Positions 34,518 to 42,401 of a stretch of 42,401 nt of DNA are shown in pieces. How positions within the stretch are numbered: the stretch's first letter is position 1; each line of letters opens with the position of its first letter. The stretch spans positions 362-42,762 of the forward strand of contig NZ_SOFH01000025.1 of NCBI RefSeq assembly GCF_004402495.1, written 5' to 3'. Both the position numbers and the translations under genes were made by a program. The notes under the pieces are model-generated. The model worked only from the letters and a program-made list of their open reading frames with translations. It was not told the DNA's origin and did not search any database. Source of the stretch: Cryobacterium sp. HLT2-28. Lineage in GTDB: Bacteria > Actinomycetota > Actinomycetes > Actinomycetales > Microbacteriaceae.

Positions 34518-35116
34518 CGCTTCAGACTACGGGGCACGGGCGACACCGAGCTTCGTTCGGCGGCGCGCCACGCCCGCTGGGCCGGGGTCAGGCTGCCGGC
34601 CGGTCCGCCGGGGGCGGCGGGCAGGGTTCCGCCGGAGATCCCGGTGCGCCAGGCATGGCAGATCGCGAGGGCGAGGGCATCGGCGGCATCCGCGGGTTTG
34701 GGCACCTCGGTGAGGCCGAGCACGCGGGCGACCATGGCCCCGACCTGGGCCTTGTCGGCCGAGCCGTAGCCGGTGATCGCGGCCTTGACCTCGCTCGGGG
34801 TGTGCAGCGTCACCGGCAGGCCGCGCTGGGCCGCGAGCAGCAGGGCGACACCGCTGATCTGGGCGGTTCCCATCACGGTGCGCACGTTGTTCTGGGCGAA
34901 CACCCGCTCGATCGCGACGAAGGCGGGCTTGTGCCGGTCGAGCATCTCCTCGAGTCCCCGGCTGATCAGGAGCAGCCTCTGTTCCAGCGGCAGGTCGGGG
35001 GCGCTCCGCAGCACGGTGACGTCGACGAGGGTCGCGGTGCGGTTTCCCGCCACGTCGACGACGCCCACACCGCAGCGGGTGAGCCCGGGGTCGATGCCGA
35101 GCACCCGGACACTCAT
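34514..35116 (-). CDS. ruvC: Holliday junction resolvase RuvC
   Basis: Protein of 200 residues starting [21 protein letters not shown], with the first catalytic Asp of the RNase H fold. Further conserved parts: [33 protein letters not shown], with a catalytic Glu, and [25 protein letters not shown], then [17 protein letters not shown] with the final acidic residues. It resolves junctions held by RuvAB. It lies 6 bases after yebC. The tail after about residue 165 is a non-conserved Gly/Pro/Arg-rich extension. Confidence 0.97.
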   Translation of the reverse strand: MSVRVLGIDPGLTRCGVGVVDVAGNRTATLVDVTVLRSAPDLPLEQRLLLISRGLEEMLDRHKPAFVAIERVFAQNNVRTVMGTAQISGVALLLAAQRGLPVTLHTPSEVKAAITGYGSADKAQVGAMVARVLGLTEVPKPADAADALALAICHAWRTGISGGTLPAAPGGPAGSLTPAQRAWRAAERSSVSPVPRSLKR

Positions 35117-35122
35117 CGGCCG

Positions 35123-35887
35123 CTACTCGTTTTCGGCTTCGAGCTCCGCCATGACCTCGGCCGACACGTCGTAGTTGCTGTAGATGTTCTGCACGTCGTC
35201 GAGTTCCTCAAGCGCGTCGATCAGCCGGAACACCTTGCGGGCGGTCTCCGCGTCGACCTCGACCTTGAGCTGCGGGATGAACGCGACGTCGGCGGAATCG
35301 TAGTCGATTCCCGCGCTCTGCAGCGCGGTGCGGGTGGCGACGAGATCGTGCACCTCGCTGAGGACCTCGAACTTGTCGCCCTCGTCGATGACCTCCTCCG
35401 CGCCGGCATCCAGGACCGCGGCGAGCACGTCGTCCTCGGTGACGTTGTTGCCCTTGGCGACGACGACGACGCCCTTACGGTGGAAGTTGTAGGCGACGCT
35501 GCCCGGGTCGGCCATGTTGCCGCCGTTGCGGGTGACCGTGGTGCGCACCTCGGCCGCGGCGCGGTTCTTGTTGTCGGTGAGGCACTCGATCATGATGGCG
35601 ACGCCGTGGGCGGCGTAGCCCTCGTACATGATGGTGGAGTAGTCGACGGCCTCGCCGGTGAGTCCGCCGCCGCGCTTGACCGCGCGGTCGATGTTCTCAT
35701 TCGGAACCGAGGTCTTCTTGGCCTTCTGGATCGCGTCGACCAGGGTCGGGTTGCCGGACAGGTCGATGCCGCCCATCCGCGCCGCGACCTCGATGTTCTT
35801 GATCAACTTGGCGAAGGCCTTGGCCCGACGAGAGTCGGTGACCGCCTTCTGGTGCTTCGTTGTCGCCCACTTGGAATGTCCGGACAT
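35123..35887 (-). CDS. YebC/PmpR-family protein
   Basis: Protein of 254 residues starting [37 protein letters not shown], the family signature, with [15 protein letters not shown] and [30 protein letters not shown] precedes the ATG. The family was described as transcription regulators (PmpR) and, more recently, as translation factors that relieve stalling at proline-rich motifs. It is immediately upstream of ruvC, a conserved pair. An upstream TAGAAT box probably starts the yebC-ruvCAB transcript. Confidence 0.96.
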   Translation of the reverse strand: MSGHSKWATTKHQKAVTDSRRAKAFAKLIKNIEVAARMGGIDLSGNPTLVDAIQKAKKTSVPNENIDRAVKRGGGLTGEAVDYSTIMYEGYAAHGVAIMIECLTDNKNRAAAEVRTTVTRNGGNMADPGSVAYNFHRKGVVVVAKGNNVTEDDVLAAVLDAGAEEVIDEGDKFEVLSEVHDLVATRTALQSAGIDYDSADVAFIPQLKVEVDAETARKVFRLIDALEELDDVQNIYSNYDVSAEVMAELEAENE

Positions 35888-35983
35888 GAATCTCCCGTTT
35901 GTCTCGCTTGGCTTCGGATCGGTGCCGGCCTGCTGCCGCCGGCCGCACTGCTGCCTGGTCGTCGCACCGATGGGGTGCTGCTC

Positions 35984-35989
35984 ATTCTA
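35984..35989 (-). promoter_or_regulatory. Candidate -10 box (TAGAAT) for yebC-ruvCAB
   Basis: Minus-strand TAGAAT lies 96 bases before the yebC ATG within the 129-base gap following the DUF1697 gene. No clear -35 is seen. Confidence 0.4.
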
Positions 35990-36016
35990 ACCCGAGGCGC
36001 CCGGTGGGGCGCCGTC

Positions 36017-36559
36017 TCACCCGGCCGGTGGCGCGGCGAGCAGCTTGTCCAGGGTGCGCAGGTTGCGGGTCGTCGTCGTCGTCCGGTATCTCGCCTTCCC
36101 GGTGACCTTGCTGAACGGGCTCGTGATTCCGACGCTGCGGAGCACCTGCCAGTAGAGCACCCCGTGTCCGGGCGCCGCCTGTTCGATGGCCGGGTCCAGC
36201 CCGGACGCCGCCGAGGCGAGCTCGTCGAGCACGGCCGGTTCAGAGCCGAAGACCACGTACGGATGCCAGCCCTCCCGGCCGGGATCGAACGGGTAGTCCC
36301 GCACCACCCGGGCCAGGCTGCCGGTGTCGACGAGCACGATCCACGCGTCGTAGCCGAACCTGTCGCCGAGGGCACGCTCGATCCGCGCCTTGATGGCAGG
36401 GGCATCCGTCTGGTCGGTGTCGAAGAGCACATTGCCGCTGGCGAGGACGGTGCGCACGCCGGTGTGGCCGAGTTCCTCGAACGTGTCGCGGAGGTCGTTC
36501 ATCGCGATCGTGATGCCGTTGACGTTGATGCCGCGCAGCAGCGCGACGAAGCGCGTCAC
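36017..36559 (-). CDS. DUF1697 protein
   Basis: Protein of 180 residues beginning MTRFVALLRGINVNGITIAMNDLRDTFEELGHTGVRTVLASGNVLFDT, the defining block of DUF1697. A later segment DAWIVLVDTGSLARVVRDYPFD is also family-typical. C-terminal part VGITSPFSKVTGKARYRTTTTTRNLRTLDKLL is conserved. The family has no agreed function and is thought to have a ferredoxin-like fold. It is 9 bases downstream of pdxT, so it is probably cotranscribed; it is not part of the usual pdxST-yebC order. Confidence 0.94.
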   Translation of the reverse strand: MTRFVALLRGINVNGITIAMNDLRDTFEELGHTGVRTVLASGNVLFDTDQTDAPAIKARIERALGDRFGYDAWIVLVDTGSLARVVRDYPFDPGREGWHPYVVFGSEPAVLDELASAASGLDPAIEQAAPGHGVLYWQVLRSVGITSPFSKVTGKARYRTTTTTRNLRTLDKLLAAPPAG

Positions 36560-36568
36560 GGGCGGACC

Positions 36569-37162
36569 TCAGCCACGGAAGCCGACCCGCGCGACCGTGC
36601 CCAGGAAGTACTGGTGGAACCGGTGCTCGCCCGTGATCTCGGGGTGGAAGGAGGTGCCGAGCAGGTTCCCCTGTTCGACGGCGACGCAGCGGCCGTCGGC
36701 GAGGCCGGCCAGCGCCCTGGCCCGCGGCCCGACGGTCTCGACGACGGGCGCGCGGATGAAGACCGCGTGCACCGGGTCGGCGCCGAGAACGGGAACGTCG
36801 AGGTCGGTTTCGAACGACGCCGTCTGGGAGCCGAAGGCATTGCGGCGCACCGCGATGTCAAGCCCGCCGAGGCTTTCCTGGCCGCGGATGGCGTCGAGGA
36901 CGGTGTCGGCGAGCATGATCAGGCCGGCGCAGGTGCCGAAGACGGGCAATCCCGCCTGGATCCCGGCCCGGAGCGGCTCGGCCAGGCCGAACGCGCGCGC
37001 CAGTTTGTCCATCACGCTGGACTCGCCGCCCGGGATCACCAGGCCGCTGATGCGGTCCAGTTCCTCCGGGCGGCGAACGAGTTCGACCTCCGCGCCGAGC
37101 CCCCGGAGGAGCGCGGCATGCTCACGGAAGTCACCCTGGAGGGCGAGGACTCCAACGCTCAC
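36569..37162 (-). CDS. pdxT: Pyridoxal 5'-phosphate synthase glutaminase subunit
   Basis: Protein of 197 residues, class I glutamine amidotransferase. Motifs: VGVLALQGDFREHAALLRGLGAEV at the start, LVIPGGESSVMDKLA, the nucleophilic Cys in PVFGTCAGLIML, and the catalytic His-Glu in GTSFHPEITGEHRFH. It releases ammonia from glutamine for PdxS. It starts 10 bases after the pdxS stop. Confidence 0.97.
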   Translation of the reverse strand: MSVGVLALQGDFREHAALLRGLGAEVELVRRPEELDRISGLVIPGGESSVMDKLARAFGLAEPLRAGIQAGLPVFGTCAGLIMLADTVLDAIRGQESLGGLDIAVRRNAFGSQTASFETDLDVPVLGADPVHAVFIRAPVVETVGPRARALAGLADGRCVAVEQGNLLGTSFHPEITGEHRFHQYFLGTVARVGFRG

Positions 37163-37172
37163 GAACTGCGGA

Positions 37173-38075
37173 CTACCAGCCGCGCTCGGAGAGGCGGTGC
37201 GGTGCGGCCAGGTCGGACACGTTGATGCCCACCATGGCTTCGCCGAGGCCGCGCGAGACGGCGGCGATGACGCTGGGGTCGTCGTAGAACGTGACGGCCT
37301 TGACGATGGCGTTGGCGCGGGCCTGCGGGTTGCCCGACTTGAAGATGCCGGAGCCGACGAACACGCCGTCCGCGCCCATCTGCATCATCATCGCCGCGTC
37401 GGCCGGGGTGGCCACGCCGCCGGCGACGAACAGCACGACGGGGAGCTTGCCGGTGGAGGCGATCTCGGCGACGAGCTCGTACGGGGCCTGCAGCTCCTTG
37501 GCGGCGACGTACAGCTCGTCCTTGCTCAGCGACGAGAGGCGGGCGATCTCACCCTTGATGGTGCGGATGTGCTTCATGGCCTCGGAGACATCGCCGGTGC
37601 CGGCTTCGCCCTTCGAGCGGATCATCGCGGCACCCTCGGTGATGCGGCGCAGCGCCTCACCCAGGTTGGTCGCGCCGCAGACAAACGGAACCGTGAAGTT
37701 CCACTTGTCGATGTGGTTGACGTAGTCGGCCGGGCTCAGCACCTCTGACTCGTCGATGTAGTCGACGTTCAGGGCCTGCAGCACCTGGGCCTCGACGAAG
37801 TGGCCGATCCGGGCCTTCGCCATCACCGGGATGGAGACCTCGGCGATGATGCTGTCGATCAGGTCGGGGTCGCTCATCCGGGCGACACCACCCTGGGAAC
37901 GGATGTCGGCCGGCACGCGCTCGAGGGCCATGACGGCGACGGCACCGGCATCCTCGGCGATCCGGGCCTGCTCGGCGTTGACGACGTCCATGATGACGCC
38001 GCCCTTCATCATGTCGGCGAGTCCGCGCTTGACGCGGCTCGACCCAAACTGCTCGGCGGAAGTGGTTTCAGTCAT
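37173..38075 (-). CDS. pdxS: Pyridoxal 5'-phosphate synthase lyase subunit
   Basis: Protein of 300 residues from the ATG at 38073-38075; the longer frame would run into the HIT gene. It is a TIM barrel: [79 protein letters not shown] with the catalytic lysines, and [16 protein letters not shown]. With PdxT it builds PLP from ribose 5-phosphate, glyceraldehyde 3-phosphate and glutamine. TAGAAT ends 7 bases before the ATG and there is no well-spaced ribosome site, so the mRNA may be leaderless. Confidence 0.97.
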   Translation of the reverse strand: MTETTSAEQFGSSRVKRGLADMMKGGVIMDVVNAEQARIAEDAGAVAVMALERVPADIRSQGGVARMSDPDLIDSIIAEVSIPVMAKARIGHFVEAQVLQALNVDYIDESEVLSPADYVNHIDKWNFTVPFVCGATNLGEALRRITEGAAMIRSKGEAGTGDVSEAMKHIRTIKGEIARLSSLSKDELYVAAKELQAPYELVAEIASTGKLPVVLFVAGGVATPADAAMMMQMGADGVFVGSGIFKSGNPQARANAIVKAVTFYDDPSVIAAVSRGLGEAMVGINVSDLAAPHRLSERGW

Positions 38076-38082
38076 AGCCTTG

Positions 38083-38088
38083 ATTCTA
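38083..38088 (-). promoter_or_regulatory. Candidate -10 box (TAGAAT) for a leaderless pdxST transcript
   Basis: Minus-strand TAGAAT ends exactly 7 bases before the pdxS ATG, which would start the transcript at the A of the start codon. The only purine-rich bases downstream (AAGG) are 3 bases from the ATG, too close for a normal ribosome site. Confidence 0.42.
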
Positions 38089-38146
38089 TTCCTTGCGTCT
38101 TGTGGGTTTCGCACGACGAAGTGTCGCGCGGAGCGTGAAGGTGGAG

Positions 38147-38755
38147 CTAGTTCTCGTCTTTCGGCCAGCCGTCGGCGACCTCGCGCCGCACCTCGCCGAG
38201 CAGCCGGGGAACGGCCTTCGTCCTGGCGATGATCGGGAAGAAGTTCGAGTCGAGGGCCCAACGCGGCACGATGTGCTGGTGCAGGTGTTCCGCGATGCCC
38301 GCACCCGCGACCCGGCCCTGGTTCATGCCGATGTTGAAGCCGTCACAGTGGGATACCTCGGTGAGCACGCGCATCGCCACCTGGGTCAGGCTACCGATTT
38401 CGGCGACCTCCTCGGGCGTCGCCTCGTCATACGTCGCAATGTGCCGGTACGGGCAGACGAGCAGGTGCCCGCTGTTGTACGGGAACAGGTTGAGCAGCAC
38501 GTAGGCATGCTTCCCACGCGCCACGATCAGGGCCTTCTCGTCGGTCATCTCGGGGGCGCGGCAGAACGGGCAGTCGGATTCGTCCGGCTGCTGGCCGTCC
38601 TGGATGTAGACCAGGCGGTGCGGCGTCCACAGCCGCTGGAAGGCATCCGGTACCGCAGCGAAGTCGGACGAGTGCTCGATCCCCTCGAACCGGTCGTCGG
38701 CGGTCGCGGCGGTGCCGGCTGCGCCGGTGCCGACGTCGTCGTTTCCGGGGACCAT
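38147..38755 (-). CDS. HIT-domain nucleotide phosphorylase/hydrolase (Ap4A-type)
   Basis: Protein of 202 residues. An N-terminal region with [16 protein letters not shown] and [46 protein letters not shown] is typical of actinobacterial HIT proteins similar to Rv2613c, an Ap4A phosphorylase. The HIT motif is [10 protein letters not shown] with the active-site His triad. The start abuts the thrS stop (TAG then ATG), so translation follows thrS. It probably cleaves diadenosine polyphosphates; activity is inferred from the family. The pgsA gene often found next in actinobacteria is absent. Confidence 0.93.
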   Translation of the reverse strand: MVPGNDDVGTGAAGTAATADDRFEGIEHSSDFAAVPDAFQRLWTPHRLVYIQDGQQPDESDCPFCRAPEMTDEKALIVARGKHAYVLLNLFPYNSGHLLVCPYRHIATYDEATPEEVAEIGSLTQVAMRVLTEVSHCDGFNIGMNQGRVAGAGIAEHLHQHIVPRWALDSNFFPIIARTKAVPRLLGEVRREVADGWPKDEN

Positions 38756-40747
38756 CTAGCTCTGCCCCTGGCCGGTGACCTGGGCGCGGGTCTCGATCGC
38801 GGCGACGATGCGGGTGATCGCCTCGTCGATCGGAACACCGTTGTCCTGGCTGCCGTCGCGGAAGCGGAAGCTGACCGCGCCGTTGGCCTGGTCCTCCTCC
38901 CCCACGATCAGCTGGAAGGGCACCTTGGCCTTGGTGTGGTTGCGGATCTTCTTCTGCATCCGGTCGTCGGAGTGGTCGACCTGGGCGCGCACGCCTGCCG
39001 CCTTGAGCCGGCCGATGATCTCATCGAGGTAGGGCCCGTACTGCTCGGAGACGGGGATGCCGACGACCTGCACCGGGGACAACCAGACCGGGAACGCCCC
39101 GGCGTAGTGCTCGGTGAGCACCGCGAAGAACCGTTCGATCGAGCCGAACAGGGCACGGTGGATCATCACCGGGCGCTGGCGGGAGCCATCGGGCGCCGTG
39201 TACTCGAGGTCGAACCGCTCCGGCAGGTTGAAGTCCAGCTGGATGGTCGACATCTGCCAGGTGCGGCCGATCGCGTCCCGCGCCTGCACCGAGATCTTCG
39301 GGCCGTAGAAGGCCGCTCCGCCCGGGTCGGAGACGAGTTCCAGCCCGGATGCCTCGGCGACCTCGGCGAGAGTCTGGGTGGCCTCGTCCCAGGCTTCGTC
39401 GCTGCCCACGAACTTCTTCGGGTCCTTGGTGGAGAGCTCGAGGTAGTAGTCCTCGAGACCGTAGTCGGCGAGGAGTTTCAACACGAAGTTCAGGGTGGAA
39501 GTGAGTTCCTCCTTCATCCCCTCCTTCGTGGTGTAGATGTGGGCGTCGTCCTGGGTCATCCCGCGCACCCGGGTGAGGCCGTGCACCACGCCGGATTTCT
39601 CGTAGCGGTAGACCGAGCCGAACTCGAACAGCCGCATCGGCAGGTCGCGGTAGCTGCGGCCGCTGGAGCGGAAGATGAGGTTGTGGAACGGGCAGTTCAT
39701 CGGCTTGAGGTAGTAGTCGACGCCCTGGCGGGTCATGTGCCCGTCGGCGTCGTATTCGGCGTCGAGCTTCATCGGCGGGAACATGCCGTCGGAGTACCAG
39801 TCGAGGTGCCCGGAGGTTTCGAACAGATTCGACTTGGTGATGTGCGGCGTGTAGACGAAGTCGTACCCGGCCTCGGCGTGGCGCTTGCGGGAGTAGTTCT
39901 CCATCTCCTGGCGGATGATGCCGCCCCTGGGATGGAAGACGGGCAGGCCGGAGCCGATCTCCTCCGGGAAGCTGAACAGGTCCAGTTCGGCGCCGAGCTT
40001 GCGGTGGTCCCGCTTGGCGGCCTCTTCCTGGCGGGCCTGGTAGGCACGCAGCTCGTCCTTGGTGGGCCAGGCCGTGCCGTAGATCCGCTGCAGCTGCGGG
40101 TTCTTCTCCGAGCCGCGCCAATAGGCGGCGGCCAGCCGGGTGAGCGAGTAGCCGTTGCCGATCATGCGCGTGTTGGGCAGGTGGGGACCGCGGCAGAGGT
40201 CCTTCCACACGGTCTCCCCCGTCTTCGGGTCGACGTTGTCGTAGATGGTCAGTTCGGCGCCGCCGACCTCGACGGACTCGTTGTCGGCTCCCAGCTCGGC
40301 GCGCGCGTCGTCCCCGCTGGGAGCGGCGCCCTTGAGCCCGATCAGTTCGAGCTTGTACGGCTCGGCGGCCAGCTCAGCCCTGGCCTCGTCGGCGGTGACG
40401 ACCCGGCGCACGAACCGCTGGCCCTGGCGGATGATCCGGTCCATGGCCTTCTCGAGCGACTTGATGTCATCCGGGGTGAACGGTTCGGCGACGTCGAAGT
40501 CGTAGTAGAAACCGTCGGTGACGGGCGGGCCGATGCCGAGCCGGGCGGCCGGGTTCACGGTCTGCACGGCCTGCGCGAGCACGTGTGCGGCCGAGTGCCG
40601 AAGGATGTTGAGGCCGTCGGCGGACGACAGGGTGACGGGCTCGACGGCATCCGTCGGCGTCACCGTTGCGGCGAGGTCCCTGAGCTCGCCGTTGACGCGC
40701 ATTGCGACAACGGACCGGTCGGTGAAAAGCTCAAAGCCGTCAACCAC
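38756..40747 (-). CDS. thrS: Threonyl-tRNA synthetase
   Basis: Protein of 663 residues from a GTG that follows GAGGAGTTACACAC. N-terminal TGS domain and a second editing-like domain ([35 protein letters not shown], and [13 protein letters not shown] with zinc-like Cys/His) precede the catalytic core: [57 protein letters not shown] (motif 2 and zinc Cys) and [23 protein letters not shown] (motif 3). The anticodon-binding domain is C-terminal. It charges tRNA-Thr. It lies 12 bases downstream of the membrane-anchored hypothetical gene. Confidence 0.98.
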   Translation of the reverse strand: MVDGFELFTDRSVVAMRVNGELRDLAATVTPTDAVEPVTLSSADGLNILRHSAAHVLAQAVQTVNPAARLGIGPPVTDGFYYDFDVAEPFTPDDIKSLEKAMDRIIRQGQRFVRRVVTADEARAELAAEPYKLELIGLKGAAPSGDDARAELGADNESVEVGGAELTIYDNVDPKTGETVWKDLCRGPHLPNTRMIGNGYSLTRLAAAYWRGSEKNPQLQRIYGTAWPTKDELRAYQARQEEAAKRDHRKLGAELDLFSFPEEIGSGLPVFHPRGGIIRQEMENYSRKRHAEAGYDFVYTPHITKSNLFETSGHLDWYSDGMFPPMKLDAEYDADGHMTRQGVDYYLKPMNCPFHNLIFRSSGRSYRDLPMRLFEFGSVYRYEKSGVVHGLTRVRGMTQDDAHIYTTKEGMKEELTSTLNFVLKLLADYGLEDYYLELSTKDPKKFVGSDEAWDEATQTLAEVAEASGLELVSDPGGAAFYGPKISVQARDAIGRTWQMSTIQLDFNLPERFDLEYTAPDGSRQRPVMIHRALFGSIERFFAVLTEHYAGAFPVWLSPVQVVGIPVSEQYGPYLDEIIGRLKAAGVRAQVDHSDDRMQKKIRNHTKAKVPFQLIVGEEDQANGAVSFRFRDGSQDNGVPIDEAITRIVAAIETRAQVTGQGQS

Positions 40748-40759
40748 GTGTGTAACTCC

Positions 40760-41566
40760 TCAGTTGTGTGCGAACCTCTCCAACTTTAGCGGCGGAGGAG
40801 AAGCCTTCGACCCCCAGGGCCCGGACAGGACGGCGTCCCGGTCGTTCAGCGCGATCGTGGCGGCGCGCGGCAGCCGCCGGAACAGGTGCTCGATGGTTGC
40901 CGGCGGCGCCGCCAGAACCTTGATCAGGCCCGGCCGGTCCGCACCCGGCTTCGGGTCGAAGGCGACAGCGACCGCGTGCAGAACGGTGCCGGTGTCGATC
41001 AGGTCGGCCAGCCCCGCGGCGATCCGGGGGCTGACCTGGCCGACCCTGCGTCCGCTGGACGAGTGCACGGAAACGGCGCCGCCGGCAGCCGGATGCCCGG
41101 GCTCACGCACCAGGGAGACCATCGCTCCGGGCTGGATCAGGCCTTCGCGGGCGACGATGATGCGCGAATCGACGTTGCGCAGCCAGATGGTCCAGATCCC
41201 CAGGCCGCGCAGGTGCACATTGCTGATGCTCACGAGCAGGCCCGTCGTCGGCTCGGTCAGCCACAGCTCCCCGCCGTGCGGCTGCAGGAACAGAGTGGGC
41301 AGTCCCCCGGCGTCGGCTACGAGCAGTCTCGCCCAGTCCTGCGGCGGCAGATATCGGCTCAAAGCCATCCCCGGGCGTGTGTTCGCGGACACGGCGGGGG
41401 CGGGAGCAGCCCGCGGAGTGGGCGCGGGCACGGCATCGGAGGCGCGGCGACGGGGAACGTCGGCCCCGGCCGACCGGCCGACCGACCGGCCGGCCACCCG
41501 GATGCGCCAGGCGGCGATGCCGATGATCACGAGCAGGGACAGTGCGACCACCACGAACAGTTCCAT
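40760..41566 (-). CDS. Hypothetical protein with N-terminal membrane anchor
   Basis: Protein of 268 residues from the ATG at 41564-41566, with GGTGGAGGT upstream; the in-frame extension beyond this start is low-complexity. One membrane segment (MELFVVVALSLLVIIGIAAW) is followed by a Pro/Ala/Arg-rich linker and a soluble domain (about 90-268) with LPTLFLQPHGGELWLTEPTTGLLVSISNVHLRGLG and WLRNVDSRIIVAREGLIQPGAMVSLVREPG. The domain looks beta-rich, but I do not recognise a family. It is 12 bases upstream of thrS and probably cotranscribed with it. Confidence 0.8.
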   Translation of the reverse strand: MELFVVVALSLLVIIGIAAWRIRVAGRSVGRSAGADVPRRRASDAVPAPTPRAAPAPAVSANTRPGMALSRYLPPQDWARLLVADAGGLPTLFLQPHGGELWLTEPTTGLLVSISNVHLRGLGIWTIWLRNVDSRIIVAREGLIQPGAMVSLVREPGHPAAGGAVSVHSSSGRRVGQVSPRIAAGLADLIDTGTVLHAVAVAFDPKPGADRPGLIKVLAAPPATIEHLFRRLPRAATIALNDRDAVLSGPWGSKASPPPLKLERFAHN

Positions 41567-41730
41567 CGATGGACCTCCACCTCGAGACTGGCGGACCCGC
41601 GCCCGCGCCGCCATCCCCAGTACGGATGACGCCGCACCGGTGCGGCCGCACGACGCTGCCCCTCCAATTGGGCGGTGCGCACGGTAGCGACGCCTTGGGA
41701 GGATCAGAGCAGGGCAGGGCAGGGAGCACA

Positions 41731-42264
41731 GTGAACGATTTCGACCGGAAGATCGGGCGGCGGCCCGGAGCCAGACCCGCTTGGTTTGTCGTGGACTTCG
41801 TCGCGTCACACGTGTCGATGGTGTCCCTCGGTGCCGCGAAGCGAAGGCACCGAACCTACGAGCCCGTGCCGATCACGGAGACGGTCTTCTATCCGATCGA
41901 CGGGCTGCAGGAGATCGTCGGCGAATCCCATTACTACGCCGGCATTCACCGTGTCGTGTCGGCCTGGAAAGACTCGGGTGCCGCCGATGCGCCGATCCTG
42001 GCCATCCTGCGGCCCGAACCCGGCAACCCCGTCGACGCCCATGCGGTGCGCGTCGATCTGCGGTTCGGCGATGTCACGGAGACCTGCGGGCACATCCCCG
42101 CCTATCTCGCGGCCGGCTGGGGCAGGGGACTGCGGCCGCACCTGGAAGCCGGGCGCCAACCGGTGGCCCACGCGTCGGTGTTCGGCGGCACCCTGGAGAA
42201 GCCCGATTACGGTGTCTGGCTGTCGACGGAGCGGGCGCTGCGGCGGCCCAGGCTCCGTCCCTGA
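41731..42264 (+). CDS. HIRAN-like domain protein
   Basis: Protein of 177 residues; the GTG at 41731 follows AGGGAGC. The sequence IVGESHYYAGIHRVV, then LRPEPGNPVDAHAVRVDLRFGDVTETCGHIPAYLAAGW matches the HIRAN pattern (VxGExxYQxxL ... EPxNPxDxxAVxV ... GYLPxxxA). HIRAN domains bind DNA 3' ends in SNF2 proteins such as HLTF, but here the domain stands almost alone, without helicase or nuclease. The N-terminal ~40 residues are of low complexity. It is convergent with tRNA-Val. Function unknown; DNA end recognition is inferred. Confidence 0.75.
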   Translation: MNDFDRKIGRRPGARPAWFVVDFVASHVSMVSLGAAKRRHRTYEPVPITETVFYPIDGLQEIVGESHYYAGIHRVVSAWKDSGAADAPILAILRPEPGNPVDAHAVRVDLRFGDVTETCGHIPAYLAAGWGRGLRPHLEAGRQPVAHASVFGGTLEKPDYGVWLSTERALRRPRLRP

Positions 42265-42298
42265 CACCGCGCACCGAGGTGCGCGATCAGCTCCGGGC

Positions 42299-42329
42299 AA
42301 AAAAAAAACCCCCGGGAGGCCGGGGGTTT
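42299..42329 (-). terminator. Rho-independent terminator of tRNA-Val
   Basis: A 9-base-pair stem (42306-42314 with 42321-42329) with a 6-base loop is followed on the minus strand by ten T residues. It begins 6 bases after the tRNA end. It may also end the plus-strand HIRAN gene transcript. Confidence 0.93.
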
Positions 42330-42334
42330 GTCTG

Positions 42335-42401
42335 TGGGCGATACTGGGATCGAACCAGTGACCTCTTCCGTGTCAGGGAAGCGCGCTACCGCTGCGCCAA
42401 T
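42335..42401 (-). tRNA. tRNA-Val (anticodon GAC), first 5 bases outside window
   Basis: On the minus strand the D arm (GCGCAGCGGTAGCGCGC), anticodon arm (CTTCC-CTGACAC-GGAAG, anticodon GAC) and T arm (CTGG-TTCGATC-CCAG) are intact. The 3' acceptor strand ATCGCCC and discriminator A are present; CCA is not encoded. The 5' acceptor strand runs off the right edge after its last two bases. Confidence 0.95.

Noticed and set aside
38093..40789. Plus-strand open frame of 898 codons opposite thrS and the HIT gene
   Set aside because: Shadow frame with no ribosome site or domain; the minus-strand genes are unambiguous.
42335..42401. tRNA-Val as an integration (att) site with a mobile element to its left
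   Set aside because: No integrase, no repeated tRNA 3' end in the window and the adjacent genes include core loci such as thrS.

Overview
The window is 42.4 kb of high-GC chromosomal DNA. Gene order, codon use, actinobacterial-type proteins (RSH next to secDF-yajC, ruvCAB-yebC-pdxST-HIT-thrS, alaS-ruvX-mltG-aroECKB), frequent GTG starts and -10-like motifs such as TAGGCT, TAGAAT and TACACT point to an actinobacterium, most probably Microbacteriaceae (inference from layout and protein style, no search run). Most of it is conserved core genome on the minus strand, with a few accessory islands. No gene-free stretch exceeds 300 bases; the longest are 22635-22876 and 788-1014.

Left part (1-12.8 kb): the 3' end of a DUF222/HNH protein, a deazaflavin-type nitroreductase, a zinc-independent MDR oxidoreductase, a small secreted His-rich protein, a GNAT enzyme and a membrane-anchored DsbA-like protein. 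Then come nusB, efp and aroQ, which in many actinobacteria directly follow aroB. Here aroQ-efp-nusB is separated from aroB by about 7 kb of accessory genes: an ArsR regulator with a tandem AHSA1 protein (joined by a 12-copy heptamer repeat), an AlkD-like HEAT protein, a YjdM-type zinc-ribbon protein, a small hypothetical protein, and an aldehyde dehydrogenase-DUF779 pair headed by a GAF-domain regulator.

Middle part (12.8-27.2 kb): aroB, aroK, aroC, aroE, mltG, ruvX and alaS form a tightly packed minus-strand operon (shikimate pathway, cell-wall lytic transglycosylase, RNA processing, alanyl-tRNA synthesis). They are followed by two small membrane-associated proteins, rpsD with a clear rho-independent terminator, and rarA. 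Divergent from rarA are a membrane-anchored cyclophilin and a DUF349 protein, ending in a strong hairpin, and then an AbiEi-like orphan protein.

Right part (27.2-42.4 kb): the RSH (p)ppGpp enzyme, secF-secD-yajC, ruvB-ruvA-ruvC, yebC, a DUF1697 protein, pdxT-pdxS, a HIT hydrolase, thrS and a membrane-anchored hypothetical protein, all on the minus strand. The window ends with a plus-strand HIRAN-like protein and a tRNA-Val(GAC) with its terminator, truncated by the window edge.

I found no convincing new defence, CRISPR or mobile system. The most unusual signals are at DNA level: enrichment of the hexamer GGATGC/GCATCC in both orientations, visible as odd codon pairs; two short tandem repeats overlapping stop codons; a perfect hairpin between yajC and secD; and two candidate leaderless promoters.
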